A stretch of DNA of 64,000 nt. It comes from DATIXJ01 sp963714795. Its GTDB lineage: Bacteria; Bacteroidota; Ignavibacteria; UBA10030; SZUA-254. Positions 57,346 through 64,000 of the stretch are shown in pieces; within the stretch, counting starts at the first letter, position 1; each line of letters opens with the position of its first letter. The translations under genes were made by a program, and so were the position numbers. The stretch covers positions 744,001 through 808,000 of the forward strand of contig CAVQPS010000009.1 of the NCBI GenBank assembly GCA_963714795.1. Reading direction: 5' to 3'. Under the pieces are notes generated by a model. It was given only the letters and a program-made list of their open reading frames with translations. It was not told the DNA's origin and did not search any database.

Positions 57346-58906
57346 ATCATTGACAAGAATCGGAGCGATCATCCGGACGGAATTCTTTTTCCGTTTCCGC
57401 CGTACGACGGCGATGGTCACGCTCCTTGTCGTTGCCGCGACCGTGTATCTTATTATTCCTGATATTTCGACCGGCAGAACATTGATGCATGTTAATGCTG
57501 CGCGTGTGTTATATAACTCGGCTGCGGTTGCTGTCGGAACGGTTGTCTTTTGTACGATCCTGTTGAGTATTATTGGATTTTACATCGTGAGCAATTCACT
57601 CCGGCGCGATATTCTTACACGCACCGGGTATATTCTTGCAGCATCACCGGTTACCAGTACGGAATTGATCATCGGAAAATTTTTTGGCAGCGTACTCTAT
57701 TTGACCGGAGTCATGGCGACGTACATGATCAGCGCGATGGTCATGTTCCTGATCCGCGGCGAATCTGCTCTGGAGCCGCTGGTATTTCTCAGTACGTATT
57801 TCGTTTTTGTTATGCCGGTTGTGTTCTTCTGTGCTGCCGCCGCAATTGCTTTCGAATCGTTGCCGCTGCTGTCCGGAAGAATCGGCGATGTGGTTTTCTT
57901 TTTCGTGTGGGCGGCGACATTTAGCATTCCTGTGGCGTTAGCCGATCATGCATCATTATCATCCGGCATTTTCAAATCGTTAGATGTCGTCGGTATGTTA
58001 CCGATCATCGGAAAATTTCAGGAGCAATTTCACGATGCTGCCGTTTCGATCGGATTTACTGAATTTGATCCTGCGCTGAAACCGGTTCTCTTCAACGGAA
58101 TTTCGTGGACGTGGGATTTACTGTTACAGCGATGCTCGACGCTGCTCCTGCCCGTTCTGTTGCTGATCCTCGCGCGCATTTGGTTTCACCGGTTTGATCC
58201 TACCCGAATAAAATCGTCCGCACGTAACCGGAAACGCAGCGTTTTTGAAAAGCTTCGGCATCTCGGAAAACCGGTAACCCGCTTGTTCCAGAAATATACG
58301 ATCGGCGGCAATTCGTTTGCATCCTCCATCCGAGCCGATGTCCTGATGACGGTTATGCTTTCGCCGTTTGTGCTGGTGGCAATGGTTGTTTGCGTTATTT
58401 TTTCCTTGTCCGTCAATATCGAAACACTGCGTTCGTCGATGCTTCCTGCTATTGTTGTCGTTGTCGTGATTGTGCTGTCGGATCTAACGACGCGGGACGA
58501 TTCTTCAGGAATGCAAAGTTTATTGTTTACGGCGCCTCGAATTAAATCCCGGTATGTCTTTTGGAAGTTTTTTTCCGCATTGTTCATCACGCTGTGTTTT
58601 ACTGCGATTCCGATCATCCGGTTTGCCTTGGAATTACCTCAAGTTGCTGTTTCGTTATCTGTCGGATCGGTATTATTGGCTGGCGGTGCAGTAGGATTTG
58701 GCGTGCTGACGGGAAGCCGCAAATTGTTTGTCGCGTTTTTTTTAATGCTGTTATACATCGGGATAAATGCAAAAAATGTTCCGTTATTTGACTTTGCCGG
58801 ATTTTTGGGGGCCGCAACGACCGGCGTACAATCCATGTACGGAGCGATCGCCATCGGAATAATGATTGTCGCATATTTCAGACATCACGTTCGCGCGAAT
58901 GTTTGA
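57338..58906 (+). CDS. ABC-2 type transporter permease
   Basis: ATG 57338 lies inside the last codons of the ATPase gene. The 522-residue protein has roughly 12 hydrophobic helices in two sets, separated by a basic loop ('RIKSSARNRKRSVFEKLRH'). 'GRTLMHVNAARVLYNSAAVA' near the start is an exposed segment after the first helix. This layout is that of ABC-2 permeases with two bundles in one chain. Substrate could be a lipid, peptide or metal-related cargo; nothing visible decides. Confidence 0.85.
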   Translation: MRESLTRIGAIIRTEFFFRFRRTTAMVTLLVVAATVYLIIPDISTGRTLMHVNAARVLYNSAAVAVGTVVFCTILLSIIGFYIVSNSLRRDILTRTGYILAASPVTSTELIIGKFFGSVLYLTGVMATYMISAMVMFLIRGESALEPLVFLSTYFVFVMPVVFFCAAAAIAFESLPLLSGRIGDVVFFFVWAATFSIPVALADHASLSSGIFKSLDVVGMLPIIGKFQEQFHDAAVSIGFTEFDPALKPVLFNGISWTWDLLLQRCSTLLLPVLLLILARIWFHRFDPTRIKSSARNRKRSVFEKLRHLGKPVTRLFQKYTIGGNSFASSIRADVLMTVMLSPFVLVAMVVCVIFSLSVNIETLRSSMLPAIVVVVVIVLSDLTTRDDSSGMQSLLFTAPRIKSRYVFWKFFSALFITLCFTAIPIIRFALELPQVAVSLSVGSVLLAGGAVGFGVLTGSRKLFVAFFLMLLYIGINAKNVPLFDFAGFLGAATTGVQSMYGAIAIGIMIVAYFRHHVRANV

Positions 58907-59088
58907 ATCGTGTTTGTCCGCTTCACTGTAACAGTTTCTATTTTCGATATCTACCCATCGGTTTCATCTTCTACCTATCCTTTCATTCATTAAACCATTA
59001 TGCCCTCGATGAAATCTAATATTCACAATTATTATTATTGAGGAAAATTACTATATTATCACTCACGATTACGAAGGACCGGTAAATA

Positions 59089-59940
59089 ATGAAAATCAAA
59101 TCTTTCATGCTGTATAGTTTTCTTTCGATAGCGCTTGCAGGTATTTCCGGGTGCGGCAGTTCGACGGAAATCCCTAGCTTTTGGAACAACAATGAAGTTG
59201 TCGTCGATGGCAATGGGGCCGAATGGAAGTCCAATACATTTTATCTCAACGATCAACACGTCACCATCGGTGCACGAAACGATCAGAATTTTCTCTACCT
59301 CTGTCTCATGTCATCCGAATCGCAATTTCGCAGGCAAATGGTTGGCGCAGGATTGACAATATGGTTTGAAGCCGACGGCGGAATGGGAAAATGGGGCGTT
59401 CATTACCCGATCGGTTTTGCCGGACAGGGCAAACCGCCGCAGGATGATAACCAGGAACGCGAGGGAGCTCAGGAAGACCGTGAACAAATGATGCAGGCCG
59501 CACTCCAGCAATTGGAAATTCTCGGTCCCGCGAAAGATGATCGGCAGATGTTTTCAGCGCTTCAACAAATTCCGGGAATCGAGGTCAAAATCGGAAACGG
59601 TACGACGTCGGTTGTGTATGAATTGAAAGTACCGCTCCACAAATCGAAAGAATATCAATATGCGATCGGCGGGGACAATATTTCCGTTGTGAAAGTTTCC
59701 ATGGAAACGGGAAGTTTTGAAGGGAGAAAAAAACAAAGCGCTGACAGCGATGATGAGGGCGGCGAAGGTGGCGGGTATGGTGGCGGTGGACGACGGGGTG
59801 GCGGCGGTATGGGTGGTGGTCGGGGTGGCGGAGGCCGAGGCGGCGGTGGTAATCGGCAACCGGGTGGTGCACCCTCGCAGTTTAAGTTTAATGCAAATAT
59901 TCGTTTAGCTGCATCGGCAGATTCACCGGTTTCAAAATAA
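59089..59940 (+). CDS. Lipoprotein with CBM9-like domain and glycine-rich tail
   Basis: A 283-residue protein with signal peptide and lipobox ('LAGISGC', Cys22). Residues about 30-130 ('VVVDGNGAEWKSNTFYLND', 'LTIWFEADGG') resemble the CBM9/DOMON-like fold. The tail (about 225-265) is almost all glycine and arginine ('RRGGGGMGGGRGGGGRGGGG'). Glycine-arginine tracts of this sort are unusual in an exported lipoprotein and may be disordered or bind nucleic acid or polymer. The function is unknown. Confidence 0.75.
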   Translation: MKIKSFMLYSFLSIALAGISGCGSSTEIPSFWNNNEVVVDGNGAEWKSNTFYLNDQHVTIGARNDQNFLYLCLMSSESQFRRQMVGAGLTIWFEADGGMGKWGVHYPIGFAGQGKPPQDDNQEREGAQEDREQMMQAALQQLEILGPAKDDRQMFSALQQIPGIEVKIGNGTTSVVYELKVPLHKSKEYQYAIGGDNISVVKVSMETGSFEGRKKQSADSDDEGGEGGGYGGGGRRGGGGMGGGRGGGGRGGGGNRQPGGAPSQFKFNANIRLAASADSPVSK

Positions 59941-59969
59941 ATGGCAACTACTTGGTGCATGCCTCCGGC

Positions 59970-61085
59970 ATGAATATTTTGTTTCTCAATTCCAACCGGG
60001 AGTGGGGCGGCGGCGAAGTTTGGCTGACCGCAATAGTCCTTGGGTTGGAACAACAGGGTCATCGCTCAACGATCATTTGTCATCCGGATTCTCCGCTTTT
60101 TCACCGGCTTACATCGAAATCCGTTCACTGCATTCCGCTTGCCCTTACAGGAGATTTTAACCCGTTCACAATTTTCTCCGTTCGGCGAATCATCAAACAA
60201 CATTCCATCGATCTCGTTTGCGTCCATACGGAAAAACAGTTGCGTATTGCCGGGTGCGCGTGCATGATGTCCGGAGTTCCGATCGTTGTCAGCAGGGAAG
60301 TGGATGTTCCGATTGATGATACATTCGTCAATCGATATTTTTTCGGAAAGATTGCATCCGCAGTCATGGTAAATTCCCACGCAACAAATGATACCGTATT
60401 GAACGGAGCGCCGTGGCTGCGCAATCTATCCGTTCATGTTGTCTGGAAAGGAATCGATATTTCTGTATATGATTCCGTTGCGCCGGCAGGTGTGCGGAAA
60501 GAATTTGGATTGTTGAATGACGATTGTCTCGTCGGTTTTGTCGGCCGCCTCGATGAGCAAAAAGGAATTCCAACACTCCTTGAAGCCATGAAAATCGTAT
60601 CGAAAAAAAATCCGCGAATCAAACTCATCCTTGCCGGTGACGGTAATTTAAAGGAATCGATAAAACAATTTTCGGTCCGAAATAAGCTTGATCACAATAT
60701 TTATCTTGCAGGATTTCGTGAGGATATTCCTGCATTTCTCAAGGCAATGGATTTTGCAGTCGTTCCGTCGTATTGGGAAGGATTTTGTTATGCCGCACTT
60801 GAAGCGATGGCGGCAGGCAAGGCGGTCATCGGTTCGCGTACGAGTAGTATTCCTGAACTTGTGGCGGACAATGAAACCGGGATTCTTGTTGCTCCCCGTT
60901 CGCCGGAAGAGCTTGCCAACGCGATTATTAATTTAAGTGAAAATCCGTCATTGCAAAAAACAATGGGTGAGCACGGTCGAATTCGGGCAGAAGAGTTATT
61001 TCAACTTTCCGTGATGCTGGAAAAAACCGAAACGTTATTTCGTGAAGTAGTTGACAGAACACTGAATCGTTCCCAAACCGCATAA
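59970..61085 (+). CDS. GT4 family glycosyltransferase
   Basis: Starting at ATG 59970 (MNILFLNSNREWGGGEVW), a 371-residue GT-B enzyme. The N-terminal glycine loop binds the acceptor side. 'VGFVGRLDEQKGIPTLLEA' and the donor-binding 'EGFCYAALEAMAAGK' with E-x7-E define family 4. It transfers a sugar from a nucleotide donor with retention, typically in lipopolysaccharide or capsule assembly. It stands alone, 29 bases after the lipoprotein gene, without other envelope sugar genes nearby. Confidence 0.9.
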   Translation: MNILFLNSNREWGGGEVWLTAIVLGLEQQGHRSTIICHPDSPLFHRLTSKSVHCIPLALTGDFNPFTIFSVRRIIKQHSIDLVCVHTEKQLRIAGCACMMSGVPIVVSREVDVPIDDTFVNRYFFGKIASAVMVNSHATNDTVLNGAPWLRNLSVHVVWKGIDISVYDSVAPAGVRKEFGLLNDDCLVGFVGRLDEQKGIPTLLEAMKIVSKKNPRIKLILAGDGNLKESIKQFSVRNKLDHNIYLAGFREDIPAFLKAMDFAVVPSYWEGFCYAALEAMAAGKAVIGSRTSSIPELVADNETGILVAPRSPEELANAIINLSENPSLQKTMGEHGRIRAEELFQLSVMLEKTETLFREVVDRTLNRSQTA

Positions 61086-61253
61086 ATTCCCTTTCTTTAG
61101 CAAATTCCTTCCGTTTATCAATGTTGTAAATTTTATAAAATTTTTATAATCCGGTGGCGCCTTTTTATCGCCTCTTGATTGCCTCCCTTGTGAATAGTGC
61201 TGATATTTGTGTGTTTAGAATTAATCTATGACCATAAATATGAGAGCACTTTT

Positions 61254-61847
61254 ATGTTTCTAAAGAACCTGCGTACGGCAATTATTGCAGTCATCGTATT
61301 TACTGTTGTCACAGGGTTGGCATATCCTCTCTTCGTGACTGCCCTGTCACAATTTATTTTTCCCGAACAAGCAAACGGAAGTTTGCTAAAGCAGGATGGA
61401 AAAGTTCAGGGGTCCGAATTGATCGGCCAGCCGTTCAGCGATCCCAAATACTTTTGGAGCCGGCTTTCGGCGACCAGTCCGTTTGAGTACAACGCGGGAT
61501 CGTCAACAGGGTCAAATTATGGGCCACTCAACCCGGCGCTTTTCGATGCCGTTAAAAAGAGAATACAGGATCTTAAAAAAGCCGATTCGCTGAATACTCA
61601 GCCGATCCCCGTTGATTTGGTTACAGCGTCCGGGAGCGGTCTGGATCCGCATATTAGTGTAGCAGCGGCGCTCTACCAGCTTCCGCGAGTTGTGCGTAAT
61701 AGAAATATGAGTCAGGAGAATGTTCTTGTGCTGGTGCATCAGTATACCGAGGACAGGCAATTAGGTTTTCTCGGAGAACCGCGGGTAAATGTTCTCAAAT
61801 TGAATCTTGCATTGGATAACTATAAACCATTATCGGAGAAACAATAA
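61254..61847 (+). CDS. kdpC: Potassium-transporting ATPase KdpC subunit
   Basis: ATG 61254 starts a 197-residue protein with one N-terminal membrane helix ('AIIAVIVFTVVTGLAYPLFV'). The periplasmic part has the KdpC blocks 'GSELIGQPFSDPKYFWSRLS', 'GSNYGPLNP' and 'TASGSGLDPHISVAAA'. KdpC stabilises the KdpFABC pump that scavenges potassium with ATP. In most genomes kdpC is the last gene; here it is first, three bases before the small ORF. No riboswitch is recognisable in the 168-base leader. Confidence 0.97.
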   Translation: MFLKNLRTAIIAVIVFTVVTGLAYPLFVTALSQFIFPEQANGSLLKQDGKVQGSELIGQPFSDPKYFWSRLSATSPFEYNAGSSTGSNYGPLNPALFDAVKKRIQDLKKADSLNTQPIPVDLVTASGSGLDPHISVAAALYQLPRVVRNRNMSQENVLVLVHQYTEDRQLGFLGEPRVNVLKLNLALDNYKPLSEKQ

Positions 61848-61849
61848 TC

Positions 61850-61957
61850 ATGGACATCCTCTATATAGGTATCGTCGTTGTGTTCTTCGGATTGACATGG
61901 GCACTGATGAAATTGTGTGAACATCTGGGTGAACATAAATCGGGAGAACGGTCATGA
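61850..61957 (+). CDS. Small membrane protein of the kdp operon (35 residues)
   Basis: MDILYIGIVVVFFGLTWALM is a single membrane helix, followed by 'KLCEHLGEHKSGERS'. A short protein of the same build (FF.L.W near a later Cys) is often seen just before kdpF in other genomes. It starts two bases after kdpC and its stop overlaps the kdpF start (ATGA), so it is clearly part of the operon. The function is unknown; a regulator or extra pump subunit is possible. Confidence 0.75.
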   Translation: MDILYIGIVVVFFGLTWALMKLCEHLGEHKSGERS

Positions 61958-62046
61958 GCTGGCTCTATATTCTATCCGGATTGATCGCTCTCGGTCTTCT
62001 TATTTATTTATTTGTTGCACTGCTTAAGCCGGAGAAATTCGAATGA
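61954..62046 (+). CDS. kdpF: KdpF subunit (30 residues)
   Basis: MSWLYILSGLIALGLLIYLF continues to 'VALLKPEKFE', the usual KdpF helix and end ('LL.PE.F'). KdpF is a small stabilising subunit of the pump. It overlaps both neighbours by four bases, which points to tight translational coupling. Confidence 0.9.
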   Translation: MSWLYILSGLIALGLLIYLFVALLKPEKFE

Positions 62047-63785
62047 CATTGAATGGTATTCTTCAGATTATCGCATACCTCGCGGTGCTGATACTTCTTG
62101 CAAAGCCGCTCGGTTTATTTATGGCACGCGTGTTTCAGCGTGAACGGACATTTCTCGATCCAATCTTTGGTCCTGTTGAAAGGTTCATTTACCGTCTGGC
62201 GAAGATCAATCCCGACGAGGAGATGGATTGGAAAGCAAACGCGGTTGCCATGCTATTGTTCAACGTCGTAGGGCTCCTGTTCGTATACTTGCTCCAGCGA
62301 CTCCAGCAGTTTCTCCCATTGAATCCGCAGGGTTTCGGGGCGGTTACTCCGGACTCGGCGTTCAATTCGGCGGTCAGTTTTACCACGAACACGAACTGGC
62401 AGGGTTACAGCGGCGAAACGACCATGAGCTACCTGACGCAGATGCTGGGCTTTACCGTTCAGAATTTCCTTTCTGCGGCAACAGGGATGGCGGTTCTTGC
62501 GCTCTTCATTCGCGGGATTGCCCGTCACTCTGCAAAGACCCTGGGAAATTTCTGGGTCGATATGACGCGAAGTACACTCTATATCCTGGTGCCGTTGTCA
62601 ATCGTCCTTGCGCTCGTCTGCGTTCAGCAAGGTGTTGTGCAGAATTTCTCATCCTATACATCGGTGTCACTGCTTCAACCAGCGACGGATACGAGCGGAG
62701 CGAAAGTCTCAGAGCAGGTTATTGCAACGGGTCCTGTCGCCTCACAATTGGCGATCAAACATCTGGGCACGAACGGCGGAGGTTTTTTCAATGCCAATGC
62801 AGCACATCCGTACGAGAATCCGACTCCTTTGACCGATTTTCTGCTGACGCTTGCTGAAACAGTTATCGCCCTGGCGCTCTGTTACACATTTGGAAAGATG
62901 GTCGGTGATAAACGACAAGGGTGGGCATTAATCGCAACAATGATGATTATTCTAACTGTAGCAATCTTTGTTACATATCAAGCTGAGTCTGCGGGTAATC
63001 CCAAGCTCACTGCTCTCGGTGTGGATCAGCACACAACGTCGATCAACCCGGGTGGCAACATGGAAGGGAAGGAAATGCGCTTCGGCATTGCCAAGTCTGC
63101 TTTTTTTGCGACGGTAACAACGGCAACGTCGTGCGGAGCCGTGAACTCGATGCACGACTCATTCACTCCGCTCGGAGGCATGGTTCTGTTGATCATGATG
63201 CACCTCGGAGAAGTTGCCCTCGGTGGAGTAGGGTCAGGACTCTATGGTATGCTTGTGTTCGTCATCGTGGCGGTATTTGTCGCAGGATTACTCGTCGGTC
63301 GTACACCGGAGTACATGGGACATAAAATTGAAACGTATGAAATGAAGATGGCATCATTATTAATTCTCATCATGCCGTTGGCAGTTCTGGCGTTTACGGC
63401 GGTTGCAGTCGTAACCGATGTTGGAAAAGCGGCGATTGCGAATCCGGGCCCCCATGGCTTCAGTGAAATTTTATACATTTTTACGTCCCAGGCAAACAAT
63501 AATGGAAGTGCCTTTGGTGGTGTCAGTGTCAATACTCCGTTTTACAATATTACCGGTGGTTTGGCAATGTTGATCGGACGATTCTGGCTTGCTGTTCCCA
63601 CGCTGGCGCTTGCCGGTTCACTCGTACAGAAAAAATTAGTTCCGCCAAGCGAGGGAACGCTTCCGACCCATGTGCCACTGTTTATTTTCTGGCTGATCGC
63701 AGTCATCCTTATCGTTGGTGCGCTGAATTTTATACCGGCTCTTGCACTAGGGCCTATTGTCGAACATTTTATGATGGTGCAATAA
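62043..63785 (+). CDS. kdpA: Potassium-transporting ATPase KdpA subunit
   Basis: A complete 580-residue channel-like subunit with about ten membrane helices. Selectivity-filter-like loops are seen at 'SFTTNTNWQGYSGE', 'HLGTNGGGFFNANAAHPYEN', 'ATVTTATSCGAVNSMHDS' and 'SQANNNGSAFGG', the four pore repeats that bind potassium. The length agrees with the family. It follows kdpF with a four-base overlap and is followed one base later by kdpB. Confidence 0.98.
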   Translation: MTLNGILQIIAYLAVLILLAKPLGLFMARVFQRERTFLDPIFGPVERFIYRLAKINPDEEMDWKANAVAMLLFNVVGLLFVYLLQRLQQFLPLNPQGFGAVTPDSAFNSAVSFTTNTNWQGYSGETTMSYLTQMLGFTVQNFLSAATGMAVLALFIRGIARHSAKTLGNFWVDMTRSTLYILVPLSIVLALVCVQQGVVQNFSSYTSVSLLQPATDTSGAKVSEQVIATGPVASQLAIKHLGTNGGGFFNANAAHPYENPTPLTDFLLTLAETVIALALCYTFGKMVGDKRQGWALIATMMIILTVAIFVTYQAESAGNPKLTALGVDQHTTSINPGGNMEGKEMRFGIAKSAFFATVTTATSCGAVNSMHDSFTPLGGMVLLIMMHLGEVALGGVGSGLYGMLVFVIVAVFVAGLLVGRTPEYMGHKIETYEMKMASLLILIMPLAVLAFTAVAVVTDVGKAAIANPGPHGFSEILYIFTSQANNNGSAFGGVSVNTPFYNITGGLAMLIGRFWLAVPTLALAGSLVQKKLVPPSEGTLPTHVPLFIFWLIAVILIVGALNFIPALALGPIVEHFMMVQ

Positions 63786-63786
63786 T

Positions 63787-64000
63787 ATGCTTATCGAATC
63801 GAAAGATCGAAGTACCGTTGTAGCACAATCTTCACAACAATCAAAAAAACCTGTAGGGTTAACGCGTGAAATGTATCGCCGTGCGTTGACCGACTCGCTG
63901 GCAAAATTGGATCCACGGTCGATGGTTCGCAACCCCGTCATGTTTGTTGTTGAAGTCGGAAGCGTCCTCACGACAGCATTATGGATTCAGTCGTTATTTG
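63787..64000 (+). CDS. kdpB: Potassium-transporting ATPase KdpB subunit, N-terminal part
   Basis: Only the first 71 residues are in the window. 'KLDPRSMVRNPVMFVVEVGS' is the conserved KdpB opening before the first membrane helix. The P-type ATPase core lies beyond the right edge, so integrity cannot be judged. Confidence 0.95.
   Translation, partial: MLIESKDRSTVVAQSSQQSKKPVGLTREMYRRALTDSLAKLDPRSMVRNPVMFVVEVGSVLTTALWIQSLF

Noticed and set aside
59554..60062. Proline/histidine-rich open frames antisense to the lipoprotein tail
   Set aside because: They are shadows of the GGN-repeat codons on the other strand.
61086..61253. Riboswitch (c-di-AMP type) in the kdp leader
   Set aside because: I see no conserved core or strong terminator/antiterminator structure in the 168 bases.
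1..64000. CRISPR array, tRNA or rRNA gene
   Set aside because: No regularly spaced repeats and no cloverleaf or rRNA-like sequence was seen, including at the accessory block borders.

Overview
The window looks like a chromosome fragment from the Bacteroidota/Chlorobiota/Ignavibacteriota (FCB) side of the bacteria. The main reason is two secreted proteins that end in type IX secretion (T9SS) sorting domains, one carrying the 'NYPNPFNP' linker typical of Ignavibacteria-like genomes. No SusC/SusD pair is visible, which fits a lineage outside classical Bacteroidia. This placement is inferred from protein features only.

Layout. 1-2.7 kb: end of an APC permease, an M48/Ste24 protease and a MarC-family membrane protein. 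2.7-5.3 kb: a broken small secreted protein, then a methyltransferase and an ORF6N protein between two near-identical 42-bp direct repeats, with a nested palindrome. 5.3-10.6 kb: a 1317-residue DUF2334 deacetylase/hydrolase-like protein coupled to a processive family-2 glycosyltransferase, probably an exopolysaccharide synthase module. 10.6-21.1 kb: an accessory block between two divergent copies of [glycosyltransferase 3' end + terminator + hairpin]. It holds a broken LamG/LCAT-lipase/T9SS protein, regulatory module A, a DUF559 nuclease cassette and a LuxC/LuxE-like pair. 21.3-24.0 kb: regulatory module B, a paralog of A. 24.1-30.0 kb: an AddAB/RecB-like helicase-nuclease pair. 30.1-52.3 kb: a long co-directional cluster centred on dismantling N-glycoproteins (GH35, GH31, esterase-GH29, GH20, PNGase F, GH92, a GH5-like enzyme, glycosylasparaginase), closed by CutC and a HOGA-like aldolase. 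52.5-61.1 kb: a GIY-YIG cassette, thioredoxin-like protein, aspartate kinase, di-heme cytochrome, ABC exporter, a glycine-rich lipoprotein and a GT4 glycosyltransferase. 61.2-64 kb: a kdp potassium-pump operon in the unusual order C-small ORF-F-A-B.

The least described content is regulatory modules A and B. Each pairs a helical protein with a weak resemblance to sigma region 2 with a membrane protein made of a cytoplasmic HxxxCxxC zinc finger, one transmembrane helix and an extracytoplasmic FG-GAP-like propeller. The same TTGAGA-17-TACATT element lies upstream of both. I read this as a duplicated sigma/anti-sigma-like signalling system.

Many genes here are broken by frameshifts. Every shift I could resolve is explained by extra bases (one, occasionally two) rather than missing ones, and they cluster at 2.9-3.5, 10.8-17.4, 20.7-27.2 and 43.1-45.4 kb. 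That may be uncorrected long-read consensus error or genuine decay. Affected genes are marked as pseudogenes, but several may be intact in the organism.
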